Assembly: GCA_964607765.1 (NCBI GenBank) | Contig: CAZSNT010000048.1 | Coordinates: 1 to 57,660 of the forward strand | Direction: 5' to 3' | Source of the DNA: CAZSNT01 sp964607765 | GTDB lineage: Bacteria > Verrucomicrobiota > Lentisphaeria > Oligosphaerales > JABHEG01 | DNA: 57,660 nucleotides | In this document: positions 8,526 to 17,194 of the stretch, one piece after another | Numbering within the stretch: position 1 is the stretch's first letter | How the letters are laid out: every line of letters starts with the position of its first letter | Translations under genes and position numbers: made by a program | The notes under the pieces: model-generated | Seen by the model: the letters and a program-made list of their open reading frames with translations, nothing else | Databases searched by the model: none | What the model was told of the DNA's origin: nothing

Positions 8526-10393
8526 CAGGGCATGTACTCCTGCCACAGACCGTTCTCGGACACGTCCAGCACGCCCATGTCGCGCTGGAGATCGAGCTCT
8601 GCCACGCGGTAGCTGCGCAGCGCGGCAGTCAGGGCGTTGCGCGCGCCGAGAAGGGACTCCTGCGCGAGCAGTACGTCGCGGACCTGTGCCCGGCCCGCCT
8701 GCAGTTGCAGGTCCGTGTTCCGTACCCGCCGCTCGGCAAGGCGCACGGCCTGGACCTGTATCTTGGCGTCCTCACGTGCCTGGGCCAGTGCCCTGAGACT
8801 TGCACGGACCTCGAGTTTGATCTCGTCCTCGAACTCCTGCACAGCACGCGCCGCCCGCTCAAGCGCGAGGAAACTGCTGCGTAGCGCATTGCGCTCGTCC
8901 GTCTTCTCCCAAGGCAGGTCCAAGTCGACGCCCAGGGAATAGGTCGCATCGTCGCCACGGAGCTGGGCCCGGTCCGAAGTGGCCGATGACAGGCTCTGGC
9001 GTCGACTGCCCAGCGCTGCGGAGCCCACCAGATCGAGACCGGGACGCAGCGCGTCCGCCCGGATCACGACGTCGCGCTGGGCATCCTCCACCTGGTCGAC
9101 CAGAATGCGCATGTCCAGACGGTGACGCAGCGCCATGGCGATGGCCGTGCGTTCGTCGAGCTCCAGGCGTCCCGCCCCGTCGCGCGTGGGTTCCACGAGC
9201 GTGATATCGGCGTCCTCCTCCGGCGCCGCCCTGACCAGCTCGGCGGCGGCCGCGTCCAACCCAAGCCGTGTCCGCCCATCCGTCACCAGGCGCGCCAACT
9301 CCATCGTGTCCAGTTCCAGACGTGCGTCGACAGGAAGCCCCAGCGTGAGTTTGAAACGGTCCAGGCGCGCGGCGTACTGGCTGCGGGCCGCTATCCAGCG
9401 CGTCCGTGCCCGGAGTTCGTCCTGGCGCGCCTCGTCAACGTCGATCTCCGGCAGGCGCCCCGCATCGCCGAGCCGCCGTGCGCGGCGAGCAGACGCTATG
9501 AGACGGCGGTAGTTCTCCTCCTGGTTCCGGATCCGGTCCTGCTCCTGCAGCACACCCAGGTACTCTGAAGCGATCTGCACGGCGTAGGTGCGTCGAAAAC
9601 GCTCCAGCCGGTACAGCGCATACAAGACGTTGCGGTCGGCTTGGGTCAGGGCCTCGGTCACGATGCGACGCCCCGAACCGCTCAGCAGCGGAACCGTGAT
9701 ACTGGGGTCCGCCAGAATGCCGAAGGACGACTCCCCGCCGGACGTGAGCAGATGCGCCAGATCGAAGGCGATCCTGCCGCTGAGGCTTGCGCCCGTGCGC
9801 AGCAACCGCGTCGCAGTGACCTCGAACCCGGAAAGGACGCCGGACTCCGTGTCGCCCGGTGTCGCCTCCACGGTGGCTTCCGATGAAAAAATGCCCGCAA
9901 ACGTGGTGCGGAACGCATCCTGTGCCAGATCCAGCCCCAAAGCTGTCTCGAACACGTCCTCCTTACGTGTCTGGTAGTCACGACTGTTGCGCGCGCCGAT
10001 CTGCAACGCGTCCGTCAGAGAAAGCACGAGAGGGCTGCTGTCGGGCCCGAGCAGTCCGACAGCTGCGGCACGTGCGGCAGGCCGAGCGGCTTCGGGGAAC
10101 CCGGGAACAGGTGTCAGTTCAGCAGTGCTCACCGAAGCCGGGGCAGTGACGGGGAGGTTCTGAGTCTCCAGCAACCGGCGTCGGAGCGTGTCGGCAAACG
10201 GTTCCACGACGAACGGAGTGCGGCGGCCAAACACCTCGTTCTGCTGCTTCTCCACGATCGCCGCGGCCGCGGCGGTCGCATCGTGCCCGTGCTCCTCGAC
10301 CGTCTTACAGCCGGGCAGTGCGGCCACTGCCAGAACCGCCGCTGGGATCCGGGTCACCCACCATCGTCTGCGTGTGTTCGCTCTCTCGCGCAC
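8525..10393 (-). CDS. TolC-family outer-membrane efflux lipoprotein
   Basis: About 622 residues from a GTG at 10393. A short basic stretch and hydrophobic segment end in LPGC, a good lipobox, so the mature protein should be lipid-anchored like OprM/NodT. The rest shows the two OEP repeats of TolC proteins: long helices rich in Arg/Glu/Ala with a QNLP-like and RPGLDL-like layout. The GTG is preferred because GAGAGAGG lies 6-7 nt upstream and it puts the signal sequence at the very N-terminus; an ATG 60 nt further upstream would add an unlikely polar leader. First gene of the export operon, separated from the divergent TetR gene by 192 bp containing a 20-bp palindrome. Confidence 0.85.
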   Translation of the reverse strand: MRERANTRRRWWVTRIPAAVLAVAALPGCKTVEEHGHDATAAAAAIVEKQQNEVFGRRTPFVVEPFADTLRRRLLETQNLPVTAPASVSTAELTPVPGFPEAARPAARAAAVGLLGPDSSPLVLSLTDALQIGARNSRDYQTRKEDVFETALGLDLAQDAFRTTFAGIFSSEATVEATPGDTESGVLSGFEVTATRLLRTGASLSGRIAFDLAHLLTSGGESSFGILADPSITVPLLSGSGRRIVTEALTQADRNVLYALYRLERFRRTYAVQIASEYLGVLQEQDRIRNQEENYRRLIASARRARRLGDAGRLPEIDVDEARQDELRARTRWIAARSQYAARLDRFKLTLGLPVDARLELDTMELARLVTDGRTRLGLDAAAAELVRAAPEEDADITLVEPTRDGAGRLELDERTAIAMALRHRLDMRILVDQVEDAQRDVVIRADALRPGLDLVGSAALGSRRQSLSSATSDRAQLRGDDATYSLGVDLDLPWEKTDERNALRSSFLALERAARAVQEFEDEIKLEVRASLRALAQAREDAKIQVQAVRLAERRVRNTDLQLQAGRAQVRDVLLAQESLLGARNALTAALRSYRVAELDLQRDMGVLDVSENGLWQEYMP

Positions 10394-10514
10394 AGGGCTA
10401 CCTCTCTCGGGCCTGACGTTCGACGACTCTCCAACGGCCCGAGTACACTCCACTGTTCTTCATCCATCCGCGCTTGACGACTCGCATGGACAAGCCGCGA
10501 AACTACACTACAGT

Positions 10515-10534
10515 AAAACTGACCGGTCAGTTTT
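10515..10534. promoter_or_regulatory. Perfect 20-bp palindrome, probable TetR operator
   Basis: AAAACTGACCGGTCAGTTTT is a perfect inverted repeat with no spacer. It lies between the divergent TolC-like and TetR genes, 51 nt before the TetR start and about 122 nt before the TolC GTG. Size, symmetry and place are those of operators bound by TetR-family dimers, which commonly control both their own gene and an adjacent efflux operon. Binding by the neighbouring regulator is inferred. Confidence 0.75.
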
Positions 10535-10585
10535 CCAGCCGCCGGTGGTCTTTCTGGCGGGAAGCGACGACAGCGGGACGCGAAC

Positions 10586-11179
10586 ATGTCGGCACGGGCG
10601 AGTAAGCGACAGAGGATTCTGGAGGTGGCGCAGAAGCTGTTTGCCACCCGACGCTACCACGAAGTGACGTTGGACGAGATTGCGAAGTCCGCAGCCGTTG
10701 CCAAAGGCACGGTCTACCTCCACTTCAAGGACAAAGACGACCTGTTCCGGCAGACGGCTCTGTCCGGATTCGACGAGCTGTGCGGTCTGCTCGAGGACAG
10801 TGTGCCTGACGATGTGCCTTTCCGGGACCGACTGCGGGCTGCGTGCGAGCTGATTTCGCGATACATGGCCCGTAAGCGCTCACTCATGCGTGTGGCCCAT
10901 TCAGAGGAACGCCGGGAGACGGCGCATCGCGGCCGACGCCGCGAGTTGTGGATGCAGCGTCGTGCCAAGCTGGTCGCGGTGCTGAGCGAGATCCTGCAGC
11001 AGGGCATCGAGACGTGCGAAGTCCGCAATGATCTGCCCCCGGAGGCGCTGGCCGCCTGCCTTCTGTCGATGCTGCGTGCGCAGGACCGGGTATCCCACTA
11101 CCTGCCCGCCGAACAGCAAGGCCTGGACACGCTTCTGGATCTGTGTTTCACCGGGATTTCGCCTCGGTCGGATGCTTGA
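10586..11179 (+). CDS. TetR/AcrR-family transcriptional regulator
   Basis: 197 residues. The N-terminal helix-turn-helix is clear: RILEVAQKLFA, VTLDEIAKSAAVAKGTVYLHFKDKDDLF (about residues 10-55) is the canonical TetR DNA-binding block. The ligand-binding C-terminal half is variable, as usual. It is divergent from the TolC / adaptor / ABC operon and has a perfect palindrome just upstream, so it is probably the repressor of that operon and of itself, released by an exported compound. Its 3' end overlaps the convergent SGNH gene by 32 nt. Confidence 0.92.
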   Translation: MSARASKRQRILEVAQKLFATRRYHEVTLDEIAKSAAVAKGTVYLHFKDKDDLFRQTALSGFDELCGLLEDSVPDDVPFRDRLRAACELISRYMARKRSLMRVAHSEERRETAHRGRRRELWMQRRAKLVAVLSEILQQGIETCEVRNDLPPEALAACLLSMLRAQDRVSHYLPAEQQGLDTLLDLCFTGISPRSDA

Positions 11180-12557
11180 CCGCGGTCCCGCTCTCCCATC
11201 GGCCCCGGGCCCAGCGCTGCGTTCGTTGCAGCCGGAGCATTCCTTGGTGGAAGTAGTCCTTCGGCAGACCGGCAGTGTGTTCGGCGAATGGGGCTGCGCA
11301 GCGCTCGCGCCAGCCCTCGGCAGGCTCCACCAGGCCGACGTCACCCATCCGGTCCAGCAGCGCGCGGGCGATCATCTGATGTCCGGCGATGGTCGGGTGG
11401 ACGTGGTCGACGAGGAGTTCGTTGCCGGGGATCCCCAGCTCGCTGTGCTCGGCGAACAGATGCTGGGCGTCGAGCAAGGGCGTACGCGTCGTCCGTGCGA
11501 CGTCCGCCAGGGCCTGGCGCAGTGGTTCGGTCATCCTCAGAGGGCACACGTCCTCATCCCTCGCCCGTACCAACGCTGCGGCAGCGTCGGCTGCACGGCC
11601 GTTGGCCGCGTGGCAGCGGCCGAGGCGGAACCATGCAGCCGCGTGCCGTGGATTGAGTTCGACAGCAGCGGCAAGGCTCTGCAGTCGGATCGAGGCACTG
11701 TCCGGCTCGGCTGCGGCGGCTGTCGCCCACAATTCCTCGAACCTGTCAACCTGTTCGGGAGACATGTCCGGGGTGTTTTCAGACTTGAACGGTGAGCAGT
11801 CTCTCAGATTCGCCGCCGGTCTCACGAGCAACACGGGCACGTGCTCGGCACGGCACGCAAGGACCATCGCCGACACGCTTTGCCGGAAGTGCGTGACCAC
11901 AGCCCGGGCGTGGTCGTCGTTCCGTCGGTACTTGCCCATGCCGTCTGGCGAGTCGAGCACGGCCTGAATTGGCGCGGCATGCGCGTCCGGTCCCGGCACA
12001 GCTGCACCATGAGCGCCCCGCCGCTTCTTCCATGCCGCCCGCCCCAGCCGATAGAGCCTGAGCCGCCCGACGAACGCGGCCACCTGACGCACGGGCGCCT
12101 TACGGAATGTCAGGGGATGGGCTGTGCGTTCTTCCAGAAACTCATTGTGCCCGGTGCAGATGATGAGCAGGTCGGGCGAGTGCCGGAGGACTTCACGGAC
12201 AATGGGCAGAAGCCGGAAACTCGCGTAGGAGATGCCGCCGCAGTTGACGACTTCCCAGTCCCGGTCCGGCGCAGCTGCCCGCAGGGCCAGCTCGAGCCAG
12301 GCCGTGAACGCAGTCTCAATCGAGTAGGGCCGGCCCTGGACTGTCGAGCCGCCGACGCAGAAAATGCGGAATTCACGCCCAGGCTTGACCGCCGCAAACG
12401 AATCAGGTCGGAAAAAGGTCAGACACTCCCGACGCACCTCGTACCGGCCGGTCTCGTTGTTGAGCTGGAACAGAGCCGGGGGCGCGGCGGGTGTCAGGAA
12501 GCGGTCCTCGAAATCAGTGCTGGCGCCCACTCCCGTCAGTCGCAGGCCGACCTCCAC
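11148..12557 (-). CDS. SGNH/GDSL-type hydrolase with TPR-like segment (start uncertain)
   Basis: 469 residues as drawn from a GTG. Block I is FCVGGSTVQG (Ser71), block III CTGHNEF (about 136-140) and block V DHVHP (about 384-388), giving the Ser/Gly/Asn/His set of SGNH hydrolases. Between them a helical stretch (SLAAAVELNPRHAAAWFRLG) resembles a TPR. The family includes esterases and O-acetyl transferases that act on cell-surface or plant glycans. Odd: the frame stays open upstream back to the stop of the aldo/keto reductase gene and would encode a hydrophobic helix (AAIGIGIAVVAA) directly before the GTG. The only start-like codon there is a CTG at 12665. The true N-terminus, probably a membrane anchor, therefore cannot be fixed. 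Confidence 0.72.
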   Translation of the reverse strand: MEVGLRLTGVGASTDFEDRFLTPAAPPALFQLNNETGRYEVRRECLTFFRPDSFAAVKPGREFRIFCVGGSTVQGRPYSIETAFTAWLELALRAAAPDRDWEVVNCGGISYASFRLLPIVREVLRHSPDLLIICTGHNEFLEERTAHPLTFRKAPVRQVAAFVGRLRLYRLGRAAWKKRRGAHGAAVPGPDAHAAPIQAVLDSPDGMGKYRRNDDHARAVVTHFRQSVSAMVLACRAEHVPVLLVRPAANLRDCSPFKSENTPDMSPEQVDRFEELWATAAAAEPDSASIRLQSLAAAVELNPRHAAAWFRLGRCHAANGRAADAAAALVRARDEDVCPLRMTEPLRQALADVARTTRTPLLDAQHLFAEHSELGIPGNELLVDHVHPTIAGHQMIARALLDRMGDVGLVEPAEGWRERCAAPFAEHTAGLPKDYFHQGMLRLQRTQRWARGRWESGTAVKHPTEAKSR

Positions 12558-12677
12558 GGCTGCAACAACCGCGATCCCGATCCCGATCGCCGCGAGCCGG
12601 AACCCAACCCCGCGCCCGCTCCAGCGTTTCGTCTGCGTGTCCTGATGTGTGCTTTCGGTGTTCAGGGCGGCCCCCGA

Positions 12678-13700
12678 TCATCCGGCGCGAAGCTGCCGGG
12701 CGAGGGCGAGCTGTGTTTTGATGGTTTCCATGATCGGCAGATTGTACGGGCACTTTTTCTCGCAGGCGCCGCACTCGATGCACTTGGGCGCGTGTTCGAG
12801 CACGCGCGCGCCCGGCCCTTCCAGCGCCTTCTCCGTCGGCAGGCGCTTGGCCAGGCTCCCGAAGATCATGCTCAGCTGCACGGGCACGCCCTGCGCGCAC
12901 GGCTCGCAGTACCCGCAGCGCCGGCAGAACAGCTTGCCCAGCCGTGCAGCAACTGCTTCGGCTTCAGCGAGTTCGTCCCCCGTGAGTGTCGCCCCATCGG
13001 CCACAAACGCGGCAATTTCCTCGATCTCTGCCGCTGTCTCGATGCCGGGAATGGGTACCAAGTCCGGAAACCCGTTCAGGAACCGGAACGCGAGCCGCGC
13101 ATTGGCGTATTGCCCGCCGCAGAGCGGTTTCATGACAATAAAGCCCAGATCGCGTTCACGGCACTTGGGGATCAGTTCCTGCTCCGGCTCGCGCGTAACC
13201 AGGTTGAACGGGAACTGCATGGTCTCGAACACGTCCACACCGGCCAGCTCGATGGCGAGCTCCAGACTGTGCGAGGTCACGCCAATGTGACGGATCATGC
13301 CTTGCTCAAGCGCCTCGATCATGCCCTCGAGTGCGCCGTCGCGACCGCGCATCTTACCCCAGCGTTCCGGGCTGTTCGCGCCGTGCAGCTGGTACAGGTC
13401 GAAGGTGTCGCGGCCGATGTCGGCAAGCCCCTTCTCGATGTCGCGCAGCACCCCGTCCCGGGTCACGGCGCCGCTCTTGGAGGCAATGACCACGCTCTGC
13501 GGATCGGGCTGGATAGCCAGCCCGATCTTGTGCTGGCTGTCGCCATACGCCGCCGCCGTATCGATGAAGTTGACGCCGAGCTCAAGGGCGTGTCGGATGG
13601 CCTGTACCGCTTCATCGTCCGAGACGCGCATGATCGGGATGCCCCCGAACCCTACGCGCGAGACCACCAATCCGCTTTTGCCAAGTCGTGTCTTTTCCAT
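12678..13700 (-). CDS. Aldo/keto reductase with C-terminal ferredoxin-like Cys clusters
   Basis: 340 residues. The N-terminal TIM barrel carries the full AKR tetrad: D47 (FIDTAAAY), Y52, K75 (IASKSG) and H106 (YQLHGAN). The C-terminus adds CRRCGYCEPC and CIECGACEKKCP, the pair of cysteine motifs found in the Fe-S subgroup of predicted oxidoreductases; the second is a standard 4Fe-4S motif. Cytoplasmic NAD(P)-dependent carbonyl or sugar oxidoreduction is likely, with electron transfer through the cluster. The ATG follows AGGTG. The SGNH gene lies downstream in the same reading frame right after its TGA. Confidence 0.88.
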   Translation of the reverse strand: MEKTRLGKSGLVVSRVGFGGIPIMRVSDDEAVQAIRHALELGVNFIDTAAAYGDSQHKIGLAIQPDPQSVVIASKSGAVTRDGVLRDIEKGLADIGRDTFDLYQLHGANSPERWGKMRGRDGALEGMIEALEQGMIRHIGVTSHSLELAIELAGVDVFETMQFPFNLVTREPEQELIPKCRERDLGFIVMKPLCGGQYANARLAFRFLNGFPDLVPIPGIETAAEIEEIAAFVADGATLTGDELAEAEAVAARLGKLFCRRCGYCEPCAQGVPVQLSMIFGSLAKRLPTEKALEGPGARVLEHAPKCIECGACEKKCPYNLPIMETIKTQLALARQLRAG

Positions 13701-13797
13701 GAACGCACCTGTGCTCCTGCTGCCTGCCCACGTTGTCCGGGGTTAACGATAGCTCTCGAGGCCGTGCTCGACAACCGTGACGCAACAGGTGGTCTGT

Positions 13798-13900
13798 CCG
13801 GAAAACACGTGTTGTTTTCCGGCCGTCCGTGGGTCGGCTCTGCCATCAGTGGGCACCCCATCCATAGGCGTTTTCCGGTCATCCGTGGGTCGGCTCTGCC
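13798..13900. repeat. Palindrome followed by two 30-bp direct repeats
   Basis: In the 274-bp gap between divergent genes: CCGGAAAACA (13798-13807), 5-nt loop, TGTTTTCCGG (13813-13822). The right half of this palindrome begins a 30-bp unit, 13815-13844, which recurs at 13871-13900 with two differences (GGCCGTCC versus GGTCATCC); both end in GTGGGTCGGCTCTGCC. The copies are 56 bp apart. They could be operator repeats for the sulfatase gene or the remnant of a small repeat element. Confidence 0.75.
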
Positions 13901-13974
13901 TTCGGCGGGTTCAGGCAGTAGAGTAGGCTTCGCTCAGCGTCTGTGTGACAACGAATCCAGGAGAGAGACTCGCC

Positions 13975-15738
13975 ATGACATCTTCCCGCCCAAATGTCAT
14001 CATGATCATCACGGACGACCAAGGCTACGGCGACCTGGCCTGTCACGGCAATCCGGTTGCGCTGACGCCGAGCCTGGATCGACTGCACACTGAAAGCGTG
14101 CGGTTCACCGATTTCCACGGTGCGCCCATGTGCACGCCGACGCGCGGCCAGTTGCTGACCGGTCTCGATGCGGCGCGCAACGGCGCGCTGAACGTCAGCA
14201 GCGGCCGGACACTGCTGCGCGCCGAGCTGCCCACGCTTGCCGACCTGTTCCGAGCTGCGGGGTACCGGACCGGACAGTTCGGCAAGTGGCATCTCGGGGA
14301 CAACTACCCCTATCGTCCGCAGGACCGCGGCTTCGAGGAGAGCCTGTGGTTTCCGTCGTCACACATCAGTTCGCTACCCGATTTCTGGGAGAACGACTAT
14401 TTCGACGATGTCTACTGCCACAACGGCGAGCGGGTGCGGCAGAGCGGTTACTGCACCGAAGTGTTCTTCACCGCAGCCACGGAGTGGATCAAAGCACGGC
14501 AGGCAGCCGGCGAGCCGTTCTTTGCCTACCTGCCCACGAACGCGCCGCACTATCCGCTGTGGGTGCCGGAGGAGGACCGGCTGGCCGTCGGGGAGTATTT
14601 CAGCGCGAACGAAGACCAGCTGCCGCCGCTCAAGCCGGGCCTGCGTCAGAACCTGGTCCGCTTCCTGGCCATGATCCGCAACTTGGACACACAGGTAGGA
14701 CTGCTGCGTGAGTTTCTCGAGGATTCCGGGCTGGCAGAGAACACGCTCCTTATCTTCATGACGGACAACGGCAGCACGTTCGGCCAGACCTACTACAACG
14801 CCGGGATGCGCGGCAACAAGTGTTCGCTCTGGGAGGGCGGGCACCGCGTGCCCTGCTTCGTGCACTGGCCCGCGGGCGAACTTGGTCAGCCTCGTGATGT
14901 GCCCGGATTGACCGAAGTCCAGGACATCCTGCCTACGCTCGCCGAGCTCTGCGGTTTCGACGTTCCCGCTGCCTGTGACGGGATCAGTCTCGTGCCGGCG
15001 CTCAAGGAGGGCCAGGCCCCGCCGGAGGACCGAATGCTGGTAGTCAACTACAGCCGGATGCCCGGCCAGCTGGATTACCCCTCGCCCGATGCGCCGTCTT
15101 TTGTGCGCCGTGAAGGCGCGGCTGTGCTGTGGCGCCGTTGGCGGCTCTTGGAAGGTACGATCCTCAATGATCTGGACACGGATCCGAGCCAACAGACGAA
15201 CGTGATCGACGCGCACCCCGACGTGGCGCAGGCCATGCAGGAGCATCTCGACGCGTGGTGGGCCGATGTTGAGCCGGTCGCCAACCAGATGCAGCGGATC
15301 ACCGTGGGCAGCGCCGCGGAGAACCCGTCGCGATTGACCGCTTGCGAGTGGGCCGACGTGTTTGTCGATCAGCAGCAGCAGATCCGTGTCGGTGTGCGCA
15401 AGAACGGCTACTGGCATCTGGACGTGGCGGAAGCGGGACCATACGAGATCGAGCTGCGGCGCTGGCCGGCAGAGAGCGGGCTGGCGCTGACAGATACCTG
15501 CCCGGCCGCCACGGTCACGGACGGCGAACTCATTGCAGGTCGAGCATTGCCTGTTGCACGCGGCCGTGTCATGATCAACGGCAAGGAACACACGAGGCCT
15601 GTGGCGGACGGCGACACGTGTGTCGCGTTCAGCCTGAAGCTCCCCGCCGGCCCGACACTGCTGCACACGTGGTTCGATGATGAGCGCAACCAGCCCATCT
15701 GCGGCGCGTATTACGTGACGGTCGAGCGCGTACCGTAG
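13975..15738 (+). CDS. Sulfatase, formylglycine-dependent, without signal peptide
   Basis: 587 residues of the alkaline-phosphatase-like sulfatase family. NVIMIITDDQGYGD carries the metal-binding Asp pair (D14, D15). CTPTR (C53-R57) is the C-x-P-x-R signature whose Cys is converted to formylglycine; it is followed by LLTG. GKWHLG (about 103) and MTDNGS (about 262) complete the active site. An extra beta-rich domain occupies about residues 450-587. There is no signal peptide from the ATG at 13975, which has AGGAGAG upstream; a GTG 30 nt earlier is possible but less good. It probably desulfates an imported sugar in the cytoplasm. The maturase (FGE or anSME) is not in this window. Confidence 0.9.
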   Translation: MTSSRPNVIMIITDDQGYGDLACHGNPVALTPSLDRLHTESVRFTDFHGAPMCTPTRGQLLTGLDAARNGALNVSSGRTLLRAELPTLADLFRAAGYRTGQFGKWHLGDNYPYRPQDRGFEESLWFPSSHISSLPDFWENDYFDDVYCHNGERVRQSGYCTEVFFTAATEWIKARQAAGEPFFAYLPTNAPHYPLWVPEEDRLAVGEYFSANEDQLPPLKPGLRQNLVRFLAMIRNLDTQVGLLREFLEDSGLAENTLLIFMTDNGSTFGQTYYNAGMRGNKCSLWEGGHRVPCFVHWPAGELGQPRDVPGLTEVQDILPTLAELCGFDVPAACDGISLVPALKEGQAPPEDRMLVVNYSRMPGQLDYPSPDAPSFVRREGAAVLWRRWRLLEGTILNDLDTDPSQQTNVIDAHPDVAQAMQEHLDAWWADVEPVANQMQRITVGSAAENPSRLTACEWADVFVDQQQQIRVGVRKNGYWHLDVAEAGPYEIELRRWPAESGLALTDTCPAATVTDGELIAGRALPVARGRVMINGKEHTRPVADGDTCVAFSLKLPAGPTLLHTWFDDERNQPICGAYYVTVERVP

Positions 15739-15743
15739 CCCTC

Positions 15744-15761
15744 ACGGCGTTTTGGCGCCGT
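15744..15761. terminator. Weak hairpin between convergent genes
   Basis: ACGGCG, 6-nt loop, CGCCGT lies 5 nt after the sulfatase stop, in the 75-bp gap shared with the convergent propeller gene. There is no T-tract, so termination is only a possibility. Confidence 0.3.
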
Positions 15762-15813
15762 AACAGATCGCTTTCTGTGCAGTTCGGTCGGTGTCCCACC
15801 GGTCTCAACGCCT

Positions 15814-17073
15814 CTACTCGACCAGTGCCTGCATGTCGGCGAGGAAGACGCGGCGCGTGTTGTCGCCCGCCACGCCGTTGAAGGCCAGGTAACGCCAGGT
15901 ACGGTCCCAAGCCGGGTGCGGATCGACGCGCAGAGCGGAGTCTTCGCAGGGCTCGGTGCGGGCGCCGATGCGTACCAGCGTGCGTTCTTCGTGCGTTTCC
16001 CGGTCGACCCAGCGCAGCGGCACCGTGCCGTCCCCAAACGCCACCGGCTCCTGCGCGTAAGAGTCCGTCATGATGTGCCGGCCGTTCGGATGCAGGCTCG
16101 GGTGGCCGGAGCCGAGCACGTCGTCGAACATGGACCGCAGGCCCCCGCCGTCGATGCCGACCTGGCAGAACCGCAACTTGTCGCGCTGGATCTTCAGATT
16201 CATCGACAGGCTCTGACCGTCGGGGAACCAATTGATGTGGTGGCCGCCCTTCTCCCACTGCTCGGCCGGCACGGCGTTGCTGACTTCCGTGCCGTCCGGC
16301 CGCAGCGTGAGCACGTCGAAGCGCAGGTGACGCATGACGTCCAGCGGATCCTCGTAGGAAACCAGTCGACGTCGGATCGTGAAGATCAGGCGATCGCCCT
16401 GTGGACTCCACTTGGAGTGGAACCCGTAAATCTCCCAGTCCGCGAGGCCGCTTTCGTCCAGTTCGGGGATGGTCTGCACGGCCTCAGCCAGCGACAGCAC
16501 CAGGCGTCGATCGCCGGTCTCGAGATCGGTGATGAACAGGCCGTCGTCGTCCGGGGCACCAATATTGCGGGGGACCAGGTGGTCGGGGATTCGGACGCCG
16601 TAACCGCACTGAGTGCGGCGCATGGTCACGCTGTTGGCGGCCGCGGCGTAGCGGCCGTCGGGCGACACGTGGTAGACCGCGCCGGTGACGCGTTCTTCTG
16701 TACCCCGCAGCGGATCGAGCCGGACCAGTTGCGGGGTCCAGGACGATGTCTCCACGTCGTTGAACACCAGCGCGTGGTCGTCCGTGCCCCAGTTCAGGTT
16801 CGCCCCCATCTGCGGCTCCCAGCCGCAGGTTTCCGCCACCACTCTCTCGGCACCCTCCTGCAGGTCGATCAGCACGATCTCGCCCGGGACACCAGCCCCG
16901 GTGTGCTTGTGCTCGTCGGGCAGCCGGAACACGGCGGCGTAGCGTCCGGACGGGCTGATGGGGGACGTGTCGAAGAACCGGTGGATGCAGCGCCCCTCAT
17001 TGGGTGTGAGACACCACACCGGCATAGCGGGATCGAAGTCGGTGTAGCGCGGAAACGACGGGTTGATGATCAT
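15814..17073 (-). CDS. TolB/oligogalacturonate-lyase-like beta-propeller protein
   Basis: About 419 residues from the ATG at 17073 (an ATG 30 nt upstream is also in frame). No signal peptide. Blade motifs recur along the whole chain: SPSGRYAAVFR, NWGTDDHALVF, VSPDGRYAAAA, SPQGDRLIFT, NWFPDGQSL and HPNGRHIMT. These are the PD40/TolB repeat type. The GHHINWFPDG segment is reminiscent of oligogalacturonate lyases (PL22), which are cytoplasmic seven-bladed propellers using Mn and His residues, but I cannot verify the metal site. The gene sits among polysaccharide genes, so uronate or other sugar-product processing is plausible. Confidence 0.6.
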   Translation of the reverse strand: MIINPSFPRYTDFDPAMPVWCLTPNEGRCIHRFFDTSPISPSGRYAAVFRLPDEHKHTGAGVPGEIVLIDLQEGAERVVAETCGWEPQMGANLNWGTDDHALVFNDVETSSWTPQLVRLDPLRGTEERVTGAVYHVSPDGRYAAAANSVTMRRTQCGYGVRIPDHLVPRNIGAPDDDGLFITDLETGDRRLVLSLAEAVQTIPELDESGLADWEIYGFHSKWSPQGDRLIFTIRRRLVSYEDPLDVMRHLRFDVLTLRPDGTEVSNAVPAEQWEKGGHHINWFPDGQSLSMNLKIQRDKLRFCQVGIDGGGLRSMFDDVLGSGHPSLHPNGRHIMTDSYAQEPVAFGDGTVPLRWVDRETHEERTLVRIGARTEPCEDSALRVDPHPAWDRTWRYLAFNGVAGDNTRRVFLADMQALVE

Positions 17074-17194
17074 AGTTCGGCCTCGGTTGGTCGGCTTGTG
17101 CACGATGCGTGTTCACTATAGCATCGTCGCGGCAGGCGCGAGGTCTACTCGGAGTCGGATATCGATGATCTCTCGTCGGCCGAGCGTTGTCGGC

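Noticed and set aside
10394..10453. ATG start 60 nt upstream for the TolC-like lipoprotein
   Set aside because: It would put a polar 20-residue leader before the signal peptide; the GTG at 10393 has a strong ribosome site and a proper lipoprotein signal.
11841..14093. Very long plus-strand open frame (about 750 codons)
   Set aside because: It lies antisense to the SGNH and aldo/keto reductase genes, whose motifs are intact. Its product is low-complexity and Arg/Pro/His-rich, as expected from antisense frames in high-GC coding DNA.
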